Part shown: positions 45,349 to 53,531 of the stretch, piece by piece
How the letters are laid out: each line of letters opens with the position of its first letter
How positions within the stretch are numbered: the stretch's first letter is position 1
Assembly (NCBI GenBank): GCA_000824845.1
Contig: CCNC01000141.1
Coordinates: 124,001 to 188,000, forward strand
Source: Mesorhizobium sp. ORS 3359
GTDB lineage: Bacteria; Pseudomonadota; Alphaproteobacteria; Rhizobiales; Rhizobiaceae
Length of the DNA stretch: 64,000 nt
Reading direction: 5' to 3'
Program-made: the position numbers and the translations under genes
The notes under the pieces: model-generated
The model's input: the letters and a program-made list of their open reading frames with translations, nothing else
Database searches by the model: none
What the model was told of the DNA's origin: nothing

Positions 45349-46923
45349 TCAGGTGAAGGCGTCGGGCATCGAGCCTTTCTTCTTGGCGATGAACTCCTTC
45401 AGCGCCTCGTCGACGGCCGGATCGAGATGCGGCGCCTCGTAGCTTTCCAGCCAGCGGCGGGCGAGCTCGTTGGCGCGCTGTGGCGCGGTCTTCTCGCCCT
45501 CGGCCAGCCACTGCTCGTAAGAATTGTTGTCGGCGATGTTGGAGCGGTAGAAGGCGGTCTGGAAATTCGCCTGGGTGTGGTCGCAGCCGAGATAATGGCT
45601 GCCCGGACCGACCTGGCGGATGGCGTCCATCGCCTGGCCGTTTTCCGACAGGTCGACGCCCTCGCAGAACTTCTGCTGCATGCCGAGCTGGTCGATGTCC
45701 ATCATGAATTTCTCGTAGCAGGATGCGAGACCGCCCTCGAGCCAGCCGGCCGAATGCAGCACGAAATTGGTGCCTGCAAGGATCGTCGAGTTGAGCGTGT
45801 TGGCGCTCTCATAGGCCGCCTGCGCATCCGGGATCTTCGAGGCGCAAAGCGAGCCGCCGGTGCGGAACGGCAGGCCGAGCCGGCGCGCGAGCTGCGCCGC
45901 GCCGTAGGAGACGAGCGACGGCTCTGGCGTGCCGAAGGTCGGCGCGCCGGACTGCATCGAGATTGACGAGGCGAAGGTGCCGAACAGCACCGGCGCGCCG
46001 GGCTTGATCAGCTGCGTGAACGAGGCGCCGGCGAGCACTTCTGCCAGCACCTGCGTCAGCGTGCCGGCGACCGTCACCGGGCTCATCGCACCGGCCAGGA
46101 TGAAGGGCGTGACGATGCAGGCCTGGTTGTGGCGCGAATAGACTTTCAGCGCGCCGAGCATGGTTTCGTCGAACACCATCGGCGAGTTGGCGTTGATCAG
46201 GCTGGTCAGCACCGTGTTGTTCTCGACGAAGTCGTCCCCGAAGACGAGCTTGGCCATCGCCACCGTGTCCTCGGCCCGCTCCGGCGCCGTCACCGAACCC
46301 ATGAACGGCTTATCCGAATAGCGGATGTGCGAATAGACCATGTCGAGATGGCGCTTGTTGACCGGCACGTCGACCGGCTCACAGACCGTGCCGCCCGAAT
46401 GGTGGATCGACGGCGCCATATAGGCGAGCTTCACGAAATTCTGGAAATCCTCGATTGTCGCGTAGCGGCGGTTGCCGTCGAGGTCGCGCACGAAGGGCGG
46501 GCCGTAGACCGGCGCGAACACCGTCGCATTGCCGCCGATCTGCACCGAACGTTCCGGGTTGCGCGCATGCTGGGTGTAGATCGAAGGCGCGGTCTTCAAG
46601 AGCGAGCGGCAGAGGCCCTTGGGGAAGTGGACGCGCTCGCCCTTGACGTCGGCGCCCGCTTCCTTCCACAGCGCCAGCGCCTCGGCGTCATCGCGAAAGA
46701 TGATGCCGATCTCTTCCAGCACCGTGTCGGTGTTCTTCTCGATCAGCGCCAGGCCTTCCTCGTTGAGGACCTCGTAGACGTTGATCTTGCGCTTGATGTA
46801 GGTGAGCTGGGTGCCCGGACCGCCGCCCGAACGGGCCGCGCGACGTGCCGCCGCGCCGCCGCTGGCGCCGCGTCCGCGCCGTCCACCCGGCGCTTCCTGC
46901 TCGACTGCCACGTTATCGCTCAT
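45349..46923 (-). CDS. MttB-type corrinoid methyltransferase (non-pyrrolysine), copy 2
   Basis: 524 residues of the same family as the protein at 28547 but clearly diverged. Shared landmarks: QHARNPERSVQIGG, TPFILAGAMSPVTVAGTL, SAGWLEGGLASCYEKF and QVGPGSHYLGCDHTQANF. There is no in-frame amber codon, so no pyrrolysine. The N-terminal 40 residues are rich in Arg and Gly (GGRRGRGASGGAAARRAARS). AGGAAG precedes the ATG. It is divergent from the corrinoid-protein gene across 273 nt, so both are likely controlled together. A quaternary or tertiary amine is the probable methyl donor. Confidence 0.85.
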   Translation of the reverse strand: MSDNVAVEQEAPGGRRGRGASGGAAARRAARSGGGPGTQLTYIKRKINVYEVLNEEGLALIEKNTDTVLEEIGIIFRDDAEALALWKEAGADVKGERVHFPKGLCRSLLKTAPSIYTQHARNPERSVQIGGNATVFAPVYGPPFVRDLDGNRRYATIEDFQNFVKLAYMAPSIHHSGGTVCEPVDVPVNKRHLDMVYSHIRYSDKPFMGSVTAPERAEDTVAMAKLVFGDDFVENNTVLTSLINANSPMVFDETMLGALKVYSRHNQACIVTPFILAGAMSPVTVAGTLTQVLAEVLAGASFTQLIKPGAPVLFGTFASSISMQSGAPTFGTPEPSLVSYGAAQLARRLGLPFRTGGSLCASKIPDAQAAYESANTLNSTILAGTNFVLHSAGWLEGGLASCYEKFMMDIDQLGMQQKFCEGVDLSENGQAMDAIRQVGPGSHYLGCDHTQANFQTAFYRSNIADNNSYEQWLAEGEKTAPQRANELARRWLESYEAPHLDPAVDEALKEFIAKKKGSMPDAFT

Positions 46924-47196
46924 GATCGTTCTTCCTGTAACTTGGCCTGAATTGGCTGGGGCGGCCCGTCGCTGCCGCCTCTTGCCTGGATCGTAGTCAT
47001 GCACCCTATTGGAAACGGCCAGCCAGCGCCAACGCCTGTCGCAAAATCGACAAGAAAAGCGTCAATTTTTCAGTCGCTTTCCTTTTGCGGGAAGTCGCAA
47101 ATCAGCTATGGCTAGCTTGCCCTCGCGGGTTAGGTATTGGCGCATCGATTTTTAGGCTGCCGCAGTCATTCCGAGCAGCAAGGAGCCCGAGGAAAA
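46924..47196. promoter_or_regulatory. Divergent control region of mttB-type and corrinoid-protein genes
   Basis: Contains several GTCGC-centred motifs: TGTCG/CGACA with a 6-nt spacer at 47037-47052, GTCGCTTT at about 47073, and TTTGCG/CGCAAA with a 6-nt spacer at 47084-47101. The same words form a perfect palindrome in front of the GlxA-type regulator gene (60919-60940). This suggests control of both genes by that or a related activator. Confidence 0.45.
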
Positions 47197-47895
47197 ATGG
47201 CCGACGACGAGATCATCCTTTCCGAGCTTTCCGACGAGGAGCTTGTGCAGCAGATGCACGACGACCTCTATGACGGTCTGAAGGAAGAAATCGAGGAAGG
47301 CACCAACATCCTTCTGGAGCGCGGCTGGCAGCCCTATACGGTGCTGACCGAGGCGCTGGTCGAGGGCATGCGCATCGTCGGCGAGGATTTCCGCGACGGC
47401 ATCCTCTTCGTGCCGGAAGTGCTGCTCTCGGCCAACGCCATGAAGGCCGGCATGGCCATTCTGCGTCCGCTGCTCGCCGCCACCGGCGCGCCCAAGCAGG
47501 GCAAGATGGTGATCGGCACCGTCAAGGGCGACATCCACGACATCGGCAAGAACCTCGTCGGCATGATGATGGAAGGCGCCGGCTTCGACGTCATCGACCT
47601 CGGCATCAACAACGCGGTCGAGAAATATCTCGACGCCATCGAGCAGCACCAGCCCGACATCATCGGCATGTCGGCGCTGCTCACCACCACCATGCCTTAT
47701 ATGAAGGTCGTCATCGACACGATGAAGGAAAAGGGCATCCGCGACGATTACGTCGTCCTGGTCGGCGGCGCGCCCCTCAATGAGGAGTTCGGCAAGGCCG
47801 TCGGCGCCGACGCCTATTGCCGCGACGCCGCGGTGGCCGTCGAAACCGCAAAGGATTTCATGAAGCGCAAGCACAACGTTCGCGCTTCCGCCTGA
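47197..47895 (+). CDS. Corrinoid (B12-binding) methyl carrier protein, MtbC/MtgC-like
   Basis: 232 residues, the size of methanogen and acetogen corrinoid proteins. Residues 1-100 form the four-helix cap (LLERGWQPYTVLTEALVEGMRIVGEDF, FVPEVLLSANAMKAGM). The Rossmann-type domain has GTVKGDIHDIGKNLV, whose D-x-H-x-x-G His replaces dimethylbenzimidazole as cobalt ligand, then SALLTTTMPYMK and VGGAPL. It should accept methyl groups from MttB-type enzymes and pass them to folate or homocysteine. It is the only corrinoid carrier in the window. A bidirectional terminator follows. Confidence 0.92.
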   Translation: MADDEIILSELSDEELVQQMHDDLYDGLKEEIEEGTNILLERGWQPYTVLTEALVEGMRIVGEDFRDGILFVPEVLLSANAMKAGMAILRPLLAATGAPKQGKMVIGTVKGDIHDIGKNLVGMMMEGAGFDVIDLGINNAVEKYLDAIEQHQPDIIGMSALLTTTMPYMKVVIDTMKEKGIRDDYVVLVGGAPLNEEFGKAVGADAYCRDAAVAVETAKDFMKRKHNVRASA

Positions 47896-47917
47896 TACGA
47901 GGCATCAGGATGGATCT

Positions 47918-47949
47918 AAAAAAGCCGCGCCTTGCAGCGCGGCTTTTTT
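47918..47949. terminator. Bidirectional rho-independent terminator
   Basis: AAAAAAGCCGCGC pairs perfectly with GCGCGGCTTTTTT around a 6-nt loop, giving T-runs on both strands. It serves the corrinoid-protein gene on plus and the entericidin-like gene on minus. Confidence 0.9.
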
Positions 47950-47977
47950 GTTCCCAGATGATGGAAAAGGCTGCCGA

Positions 47978-48112
47978 TCAGTTGACAGTGTCCTTGACCG
48001 CCCTTGCCGTCGATTTGACGTCCTTGCCGACGCCCCGGATGGTGTTGGCGCAAGCGGTGAGCGCAAGCGCGCAGGCCAGGATGGCGATCGGCGCGACGCG
48101 TAGCAGTTTCAT
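47978..48112 (-). CDS. Entericidin A/B family small lipoprotein
   Basis: 44 residues. A basic start (MKLLRV) and hydrophobic segment lead to the lipobox LTAC (Cys at residue 21), followed by ANTIRGVGKDVKSTARAVKD, the repeated G-x-D/K pattern of entericidins. These are small membrane-attached lipoproteins, in E. coli linked to stationary-phase toxin/antidote behaviour; the rhizobial role is unknown. The start at 48112 lies 53 nt before the divergent DUF1638 gene. Confidence 0.85.
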   Translation of the reverse strand: MKLLRVAPIAILACALALTACANTIRGVGKDVKSTARAVKDTVN

Positions 48113-48165
48113 GAACGGTGTCTCCCTCGACAGATATTAAGCCCCGCAGCGAAGGCCGGCCCGAC

Positions 48166-48795
48166 TTGGTCAAGACGCAAAAAACGGAACCGAATCAAAC
48201 AGACAGGCTGCTCGTCATCGCCTGCGGGATGATTGCGCGCGAAGTTTTGGCCGTCAAGCAACAGCTAAAGCTCGACCATCTCGAGCTGACCTGCCTGCCG
48301 GCCGAGTTCCATTTCTATCCGGACCGCATCGCGCCGGCGATGGATAAGGCGATCGAGAAGGCCAAGGCGGAGGGCTACGATCACATCTTCGTCGGCTATG
48401 CCGACTGCGGCACGGGCGGCCTGCTCGATCATGTCATCGAGAAGCATGGCGTCGAGCGCATGGCAGGGCCGCACTGCTTTGCCTTCTACCAGGGCATGGA
48501 CACCTATGCGAAGGTCGCCGATGGCGACATGATGTCGTTCTACATGACCGACTTCCTCTGCCGCCAGTTCGAGGCCTTCTTCATCAAGCCGCTCGGCCTC
48601 GACCGGCATCCCGAGCTGATCAAGGACTATTTCGGCAATTACGAGAAGCTCATCTATCTCGCCCAGACCGACGATCCGGAACTCGACAAGGTCGCCGAGA
48701 AGGCTGCGGTTATGCTCGGCCTCGCCTACGAGCGCCGCCGGACTGGCTATGGTGATCTGACGAGCGAACTGGCGCGGGTGGCAACCGGCGCTTGA
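48166..48795 (+). CDS. DUF1638 family protein of the corrinoid methyltransferase region
   Basis: 209 residues. The start LLVIACGMIAREVLA and the later HIFVGYADCGTGGLLD and PHCFAFYQG are typical of DUF1638, a family of unknown function that recurs beside mttB-type genes in archaea and alphaproteobacteria. Conserved Cys residues (ACGM, DCGTGG, HCF) suggest metal or thiol chemistry. The TTG at 48166 is preceded by GAAGG; a GTG at 48118 would add 16 residues. Its position between the corrinoid carrier and folate genes supports a part in the methyl-transfer system. Confidence 0.75.
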   Translation: MVKTQKTEPNQTDRLLVIACGMIAREVLAVKQQLKLDHLELTCLPAEFHFYPDRIAPAMDKAIEKAKAEGYDHIFVGYADCGTGGLLDHVIEKHGVERMAGPHCFAFYQGMDTYAKVADGDMMSFYMTDFLCRQFEAFFIKPLGLDRHPELIKDYFGNYEKLIYLAQTDDPELDKVAEKAAVMLGLAYERRRTGYGDLTSELARVATGA

Positions 48796-48800
48796 CGGCT

Positions 48801-49715
48801 TCAAGCCTCCGCTTCGAGCGCCGCCAATACATCGGCAAAACTTGTCTTGCACACGAAGCCCAGCCGCTCTTTTGCCCGCGAGGGATCGTAGACGCGGTCG
48901 ATCGACGAAAACATCGTCCAGCCCTTCCTCGTATAGAGCCCGGGATAATCCGGGAAATAGCGCGCGACAACCGATGGCGCGTCGGCGATGAGCTCGGCGC
49001 AGTCAAGCGGCCGGAACGGAGTCGGCGCCGAGATGATAAACGTGTCGAACCCGAGCAGCGGAGCTTTCTCCAGCGCCGCGACATGAGCCTTCGCGGCATC
49101 CTCCACCGTCAGCCGGCGAAACAGAAATTCGTTGGCCTTGGTGTTGGCGTCGGATTGCTCGATGGCATGCGCCATGTCGTCCGCTTCGGGAAAGAAGCGT
49201 GCCGTACGCAGCACCACGACCGGCAATCCATGCTGAAGGTTATAAAGACGGCACAGATGCTCGGCCGACAGCTTCGTCACGCCATAGATGTTGCGCGGCT
49301 CTGGCGACATCTCCTCCGTCAGCCAGGCGGCCTTGCGCGCGCCGCCCTGGAAGCCGGCGCGGATCGCCTGCGAGATCATCAGCGACGTCGTCGACGTGAA
49401 GACGAAGCGTTCGGCACCGAAGGCGACCGCCGCATCGAGCAGATTCAGCGTCCCCTGGACGTTGGTCGAGACGAAATCCGTGTTCTCGAAATGCTCGATG
49501 TTGGGCTTGTGCAGCGCGCCGCTGTGAATGATGGCCTCGATCCGATTGTCGCGGACCGTGCTCAAGACAAGATCGCGATCCGCGACCGAGCCGACGACCT
49601 GCGTGCGCGCTGAGGCGATCGGATCGAGGCCGATGACGTCATGGCCGAGCGCTTCGAGCCGTGGCAGAAGCGCGCTGCCCAGCCAGCCGGACGATCCCGT
49701 GAGCAATATCCGCAT
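48801..49715 (-). CDS. NAD-dependent epimerase/dehydratase family protein
   Basis: 304 residues of the extended short-chain dehydrogenase family. The nucleotide motif is LLTGSSGWLGSALLPRL at the start; the catalytic pair is Tyr and Lys in IYGVTKLSAEH (near residue 145), with Ser/Thr in FTSTTSL. Members act on nucleotide sugars or related carbonyls. The substrate is not evident. It converges on the DUF1638 gene with 5 nt between stops. Confidence 0.85.
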   Translation of the reverse strand: MRILLTGSSGWLGSALLPRLEALGHDVIGLDPIASARTQVVGSVADRDLVLSTVRDNRIEAIIHSGALHKPNIEHFENTDFVSTNVQGTLNLLDAAVAFGAERFVFTSTTSLMISQAIRAGFQGGARKAAWLTEEMSPEPRNIYGVTKLSAEHLCRLYNLQHGLPVVVLRTARFFPEADDMAHAIEQSDANTKANEFLFRRLTVEDAAKAHVAALEKAPLLGFDTFIISAPTPFRPLDCAELIADAPSVVARYFPDYPGLYTRKGWTMFSSIDRVYDPSRAKERLGFVCKTSFADVLAALEAEA

Positions 49716-49838
49716 CGATCAACCGCCATTTTTGAGCTCACGCTGTTAAGCACGGATGACAGGCGAGCGCGAACCGGTAAGTTGTGCGCCAGTGACGAAA
49801 AGAACTGTTCCAGCCATCGATTTCAGGAGACACTTTTC

Positions 49839-50413
49839 ATGACCCCTCGCCTGCTTTTTGCCGCTCTCGGCCTCGTCGCCCTCACCTTGCCCGCCCATGC
49901 CGACGGCCAGGTGCAGAAGCTGATCACCGCCGCCGACAAGGCGCGGCTGGATAAATATGGCGAGACCCGCAAGGCGGCTCTCGAGGAGGCAAAGGCCGGC
50001 AATCCGGCGGAGGTCAAGCAGTTGGATGACCTGCTCGCCAAGCCGCTCGTCACATTCTCGGACAAGGACCTCACGGGCAGCTGGAAATGCCGCACCATCA
50101 AGGCGGGCGGCTTGAGCCCGCTGATCATCTATGGCTGGTTCAGGTGCAAGGTGACCGACACGGCTCCGGCTGGCGGCTTGCCAAGATCAACGGCTCGCAA
50201 CGCACCACCGGTCGCTTCTTCGACGATGGGGAGAAGCGCTCGATCTATCTCGGCTCGTTCTCGGTGAACAACGACAAGGCCAAGCCCTATGGCAGCGGTC
50301 CTGAGAGCGACCAGGTCGGCTACGCCTTCCGCAACAGCGCCGCCGAATGGCGTATCGAATTCCCCGCGCCCTATTACGAATCCAAGCTCGACATCATGGA
50401 ATTCAAGCGCTGA
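49839..50413 (+). pseudogene. DUF4893-like secreted protein, interrupted by a frameshift
   Basis: The frame starting at 49839 has a signal peptide (MTPRLLFAALGLVALTLPAHA) and continues to GWFRCKVTDT near 50162. After that the family-like sequence goes on in another frame (GSGWRLAKINGSQRTTGRFF, ending YESKLDIMEFKR). The junction around GACACGGCTCCGG looks like the loss of one G from a GGG run. AGGAGA precedes the start and both halves are intact otherwise. It is either a recent frameshift mutation or a sequencing error. Confidence 0.75.
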
Positions 50414-50488
50414 GCCGGGTTCTGAAACGCCTCCGGCACACCAAGGATTAACCCGCCCCGCATAGCATGCGCCCGGTTTTCAAAGCGG

Positions 50489-51280
50489 GTGCTTGCCGTG
50501 GCAGCGTCGGAATCGAGTACGCGACCGATCGTGGTCGTCACGGAAGGTGGCCCGCATATCTGGGCCATCGTCAATGCGATTGCTGATCGCGTCGGTCCTG
50601 TCAGCGTCATCCTCGAGAACCCTGAATCCAAAAAGCGGCTGCTCATGGGCCGCGCCCGGCGGCAGGGCTGGATCTCGGCCATCGGGCAGCTCGGCACCAT
50701 GGTGCTGACCAGGCTCGGCAAGCGCTTCCTTGCCGGCCATTCCGAGCGGCTTATCGCCGAAGAGAAGCTCGCGACCGAGCCGCGGCAAGGCCAGGCGATC
50801 ATCCATGTGCCCTCAGCCAACGGGCCGGAATGCCTGAAGGAAATCGCCAGCATCGGACCGGGCGTCGTCCTGCTCGCCGGCTGCAGGCTGCTGTCGAAGG
50901 ACACGTTGTCCAGGATGCCTTGCCAGGTGCTCAACTATCACGCCGGCATCGCGCCGAAATATCGCGGCATGAATGGTGGCTACTGGGCGCTGGCCTCCGG
51001 CGACGCGCAGAACTTCGGCACCACCGTGCATCTCGTCGATGCGGGCGTCGACACCGGCGGCGTGCTCAAGCAGGCGCGCGGCAAGCCCAAGACGGGCGAC
51101 ACCATCGCCAGCTACGCGCTACGCCAGGCAGCGTTTTCGCGCGATATCTGCGTCGAGGCGGTGAAGGATGCGCTGGCCGGGAAGCTGGAAACGATCGATC
51201 CCGGACTGCAGTCGAAGCAGTGGTATCACCCGACGATCTGGTTCTATCTCTGGACCGGTTTGACCAAGCGCGTCTGGTAA
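50489..51280 (+). CDS. Formyltransferase-like protein
   Basis: 263 residues with a formyl-transferase N domain. NYHAGIAPKYRGMNGGYWAL (about residues 148-167) holds the Asn and His of the catalytic set, and VHLVDAGVDTGGVL the Asp. These residues match methionyl-tRNA and GART formyltransferases, which use 10-formyltetrahydrofolate. The N-terminal part is unlike either, so it is probably a sugar- or metabolite-formylating relative. The GTG at 50489 is used as start. Its location beside folate C1 genes may matter but could be chance. Confidence 0.75.
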   Translation: MLAVAASESSTRPIVVVTEGGPHIWAIVNAIADRVGPVSVILENPESKKRLLMGRARRQGWISAIGQLGTMVLTRLGKRFLAGHSERLIAEEKLATEPRQGQAIIHVPSANGPECLKEIASIGPGVVLLAGCRLLSKDTLSRMPCQVLNYHAGIAPKYRGMNGGYWALASGDAQNFGTTVHLVDAGVDTGGVLKQARGKPKTGDTIASYALRQAAFSRDICVEAVKDALAGKLETIDPGLQSKQWYHPTIWFYLWTGLTKRVW

Positions 51281-51415
51281 TCAGCCGGCGACGGATTCCG
51301 GCATTCGCTTTGCGCCATCGCCAGCGTCGCTTTTGAAGGGGCGCGCGTCGTCCCATAACAAGCAGCCCAACAGCGCATGCGGCAATGCTCCAACGTATCG
51401 AGGAGTTGAAAATTC

Positions 51416-51718
51416 ATGGCCGATCTGATCGTCGTCTATTGGCGCGATATCCCCGCCCAGGTCATCGTCAGGAAGGGCCGGCAGAACGCCAAGCGCGAAC
51501 TGCCGCTGCGCTTCACCGAGGCGATCGACATGTGCGCCATGCGCACCGGCGCCGGCGGCACCGACGACTATCTGGCGGAATGGCGCAAGGCCGACCCCGT
51601 CCCGGTCGGCGACGACATCGAGGCCGAGGTCGAGAAGGCCTATCAGGAACTCGACGCGAAATATGATCGCGAGCGGCTGGTCGCTCTGGTCAAGGCTGGC
51701 GGGAAAGAAAATGTCTGA
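51416..51718 (+). CDS. Conserved small protein ('virulence factor' family) of the MetV-MetF operon
   Basis: 100 residues. It begins MADLIVVYWRDIPAQVIVRKGRQ and is annotated in relatives as a virulence-factor family protein, a name that carries no functional information. No membrane or signal segment. It overlaps the next gene (MetV-like) by 8 nt and lies in front of the reductase gene, so it is likely an accessory to the methylenetetrahydrofolate reductase module. Confidence 0.7.
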   Translation: MADLIVVYWRDIPAQVIVRKGRQNAKRELPLRFTEAIDMCAMRTGAGGTDDYLAEWRKADPVPVGDDIEAEVEKAYQELDAKYDRERLVALVKAGGKENV

Positions 51719-52301
51719 CAAGCAGCCGGCGGTTACCCAGGCCACATTGGTCAAGAAGGCAGCGCCGAAATCCGACTACAAGCCTGCCGACGTGTCGCCG
51801 CAGCGCCGCGTCCAGCGCACCTTCGCCGTGCGGCTTTGGTCGATCAGGCATTCGCGCTTGCTCGAATGGTTCTACAGCCGATTCGCCGACGTCTTCCTGC
51901 TCTTGCACCCGCTCTGGAAAGGCATCGGCTACGGCCGCGTCGAAGCTCCAGTCAAGTTTGTCGAAAAGCGCGTGAAGGGCTTCATGTTCGACTGCCGGAT
52001 GTGCGGCCAGTGCGTGCTTTCCTCCACCGGCATGTCCTGCCCTATGAACTGCCCCAAGCAGCTGCGCAACGGCCCTTGCGGCGGCGTGCGCGCCAACGGC
52101 AATTGCGAGGTCGAGCCGGACATGCCTTGCGTCTGGGTCAAGGCCTGGGAAGGCTCGCGCAATATGGTGCATGGCGACAAGATCCTGACCGTGCAGAAGC
52201 CCGTCGATCAGTCGTTGCGAGAAACCTCGGCCTGGCTGCGGGTGACCGCGCAGGCCGCCGCGGCGCGTGAAACGATCCAGAATCCGGGAGCTTCGGCATG
52301 A
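51711..52301 (+). CDS. Cys-rich methylenetetrahydrofolate reductase C-terminal domain protein (MetV-like)
   Basis: 196 residues. A Cys-rich block near residues 100-143 (CRMCGQC, SCPMNC, GPCGG, GNCEVEPDMPC) has eight cysteines, as in MetV, the small Fe-S or zinc subunit of the MetV-MetF reductase of acetogens. The N-terminal 60 residues are basic with an aromatic segment (RLLEWFYSRFADVFLLLHPLW). It overlaps both neighbours by a few bases, so the three genes are translated together. It is expected to bring electrons to the MetF-like protein. Confidence 0.8.
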   Translation: MSDKQPAVTQATLVKKAAPKSDYKPADVSPQRRVQRTFAVRLWSIRHSRLLEWFYSRFADVFLLLHPLWKGIGYGRVEAPVKFVEKRVKGFMFDCRMCGQCVLSSTGMSCPMNCPKQLRNGPCGGVRANGNCEVEPDMPCVWVKAWEGSRNMVHGDKILTVQKPVDQSLRETSAWLRVTAQAAAARETIQNPGASA

Positions 52302-53389
52302 CCGCCCGCCAGCTCGACGAGAACCCGGCCGGCATCCATTTGCCGCTCGATCCCCTGCCCGGCCACACGTCGCGCGGCCGGCTGGAGCGCGTGCTGCGCC
52401 GCGGCGAGTTCGCGGTCACCACCGAGCTCAACCCGCCCGACAGCGCCGACCCGGAAGATGTCTACAATCGCGCCAAGATCTTCGACGGCTGGGTCGACGC
52501 CATCAACGCGGTCGACGCCTCGGGCGCCAACTGCCACATGTCCTCGGTGGGCATTTGCGCGCTGCTTACCCGCATGGGCTACGCGCCGATCATGCAGATC
52601 GCCTGCCGTGACAAGAACCGCATTGCCATCCAGGGCGACGTGCTGGGCGGCGCCGCCATGGGCGTCGCCAACATGCTTTGCCTCACCGGCGACGGCGTGC
52701 AGGCCGGCGACCAGCCCGGCGCCAAGCCGGTCTTCGACCTCGATTCCATGTCGCTGCTCGAAACTATCCGCATAATGCGCGACAACGGCAAGTTCCTGTC
52801 CGGCCGCAAGCTGACGACGCCGCCGCAGGTTTTCCTCGGCTGCGCGGTCAATCCTTTCGCGCCGCCTTACGACTTCCGCCCGATCCATCTCGGCAAGAAG
52901 ATCGCCGCCGGGGCGCAATTCGCGCAGACGCAGTACTGCTTCGACGTGCCGATGTTCAAAGCCTTCATGCAGAAGGCCCGCGACCTCGGCCACACCGAAA
53001 GGCTCTTCCTGCTCTGCGGCGTCGGTCCGCTGGCGTCCGCCAAGACGGCGAAGTGGATCCGCTCCAACGTGCCGGGCATTCACATCCCCGATGCGGTGAT
53101 CAAGCGGCTGGAAGGCGCGCAGGATCAGAAGAAGGAAGGCAAGCAGCTCTGCATCGACATCATCAACGAGGTGAAGGAAATCCCGGGCGTCGCCGGCATC
53201 CATGTGATGGCCTATCGCCAGGAAGAATATGTCGCCGAGATCGTCGATGAATCCGGCGTGCTGAAAGGCCGCCAGCCCTGGAAACGCGAGATCCGCCGCG
53301 ACGACCAGATCGTCGCCCAGCGGCTCGACCACATACTGCACGACGAGATTACCGAAACCCAGGTGGACATGGTGAAGACCGCGCACTGA
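52298..53389 (+). CDS. Methylenetetrahydrofolate reductase (MetF-like, MetV-associated)
   Basis: 363 residues, TIM-barrel flavoprotein. VTTELNPPDSADPEDV near residue 40 includes the catalytic Glu region, IMQIACRDKNRIAIQGD and LCLTGDG bind FAD, and LGCAVNPF lies further on. It starts on the ATGA overlap with the MetV-like gene. The enzyme interconverts methylene- and methyl-tetrahydrofolate. With methyl groups entering from demethylation, it may run toward oxidation as well as supply methyl-folate for methionine. It is longer than E. coli MetF. Confidence 0.88.
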   Translation: MTARQLDENPAGIHLPLDPLPGHTSRGRLERVLRRGEFAVTTELNPPDSADPEDVYNRAKIFDGWVDAINAVDASGANCHMSSVGICALLTRMGYAPIMQIACRDKNRIAIQGDVLGGAAMGVANMLCLTGDGVQAGDQPGAKPVFDLDSMSLLETIRIMRDNGKFLSGRKLTTPPQVFLGCAVNPFAPPYDFRPIHLGKKIAAGAQFAQTQYCFDVPMFKAFMQKARDLGHTERLFLLCGVGPLASAKTAKWIRSNVPGIHIPDAVIKRLEGAQDQKKEGKQLCIDIINEVKEIPGVAGIHVMAYRQEEYVAEIVDESGVLKGRQPWKREIRRDDQIVAQRLDHILHDEITETQVDMVKTAH

Positions 53390-53438
53390 TGTATGTCGCC
53401 CAAAAGTGGGAACCGGTTTTGGGGCAACGACATACATC
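53388..53438. repeat. Palindromic repeat overlapping the reductase stop codon
   Basis: Arms GATGTATGTCG and CGACATACATC (11 bp) enclose AAAAGTGGGAACCGGTTTTGGGG. It belongs to the family seen at 57465 and 63745 (GTGGGAACCGGTTTT core). The TGA of the reductase gene is part of the left arm, so it may also protect or end the transcript. Confidence 0.75.
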
Positions 53439-53493
53439 AACTTAGAGTCTAGAGCGCGGCCGGCACGCATTCACTTGAACCAAATCAGATAAC

Positions 53494-53515
53494 GATATAA
53501 AGAACTCTTTATATC
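53494..53515. promoter_or_regulatory. Perfect inverted-repeat operator upstream of folate methyltransferase (SahR-like)
   Basis: Arms GATATAAAGA and TCTTTATATC pair perfectly over ten bases with a 2-nt AC spacer. It ends 16 nt before the ATG at 53532. The flanking TAACGATATAAAGA also matches, inverted, the site before the homocysteine methyltransferase gene (38831-38852), where CGTTAT follows. The shared site implies common control of the two genes. Confidence 0.8.
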
Positions 53516-53531
53516 CCGACGGAGAGATCGC

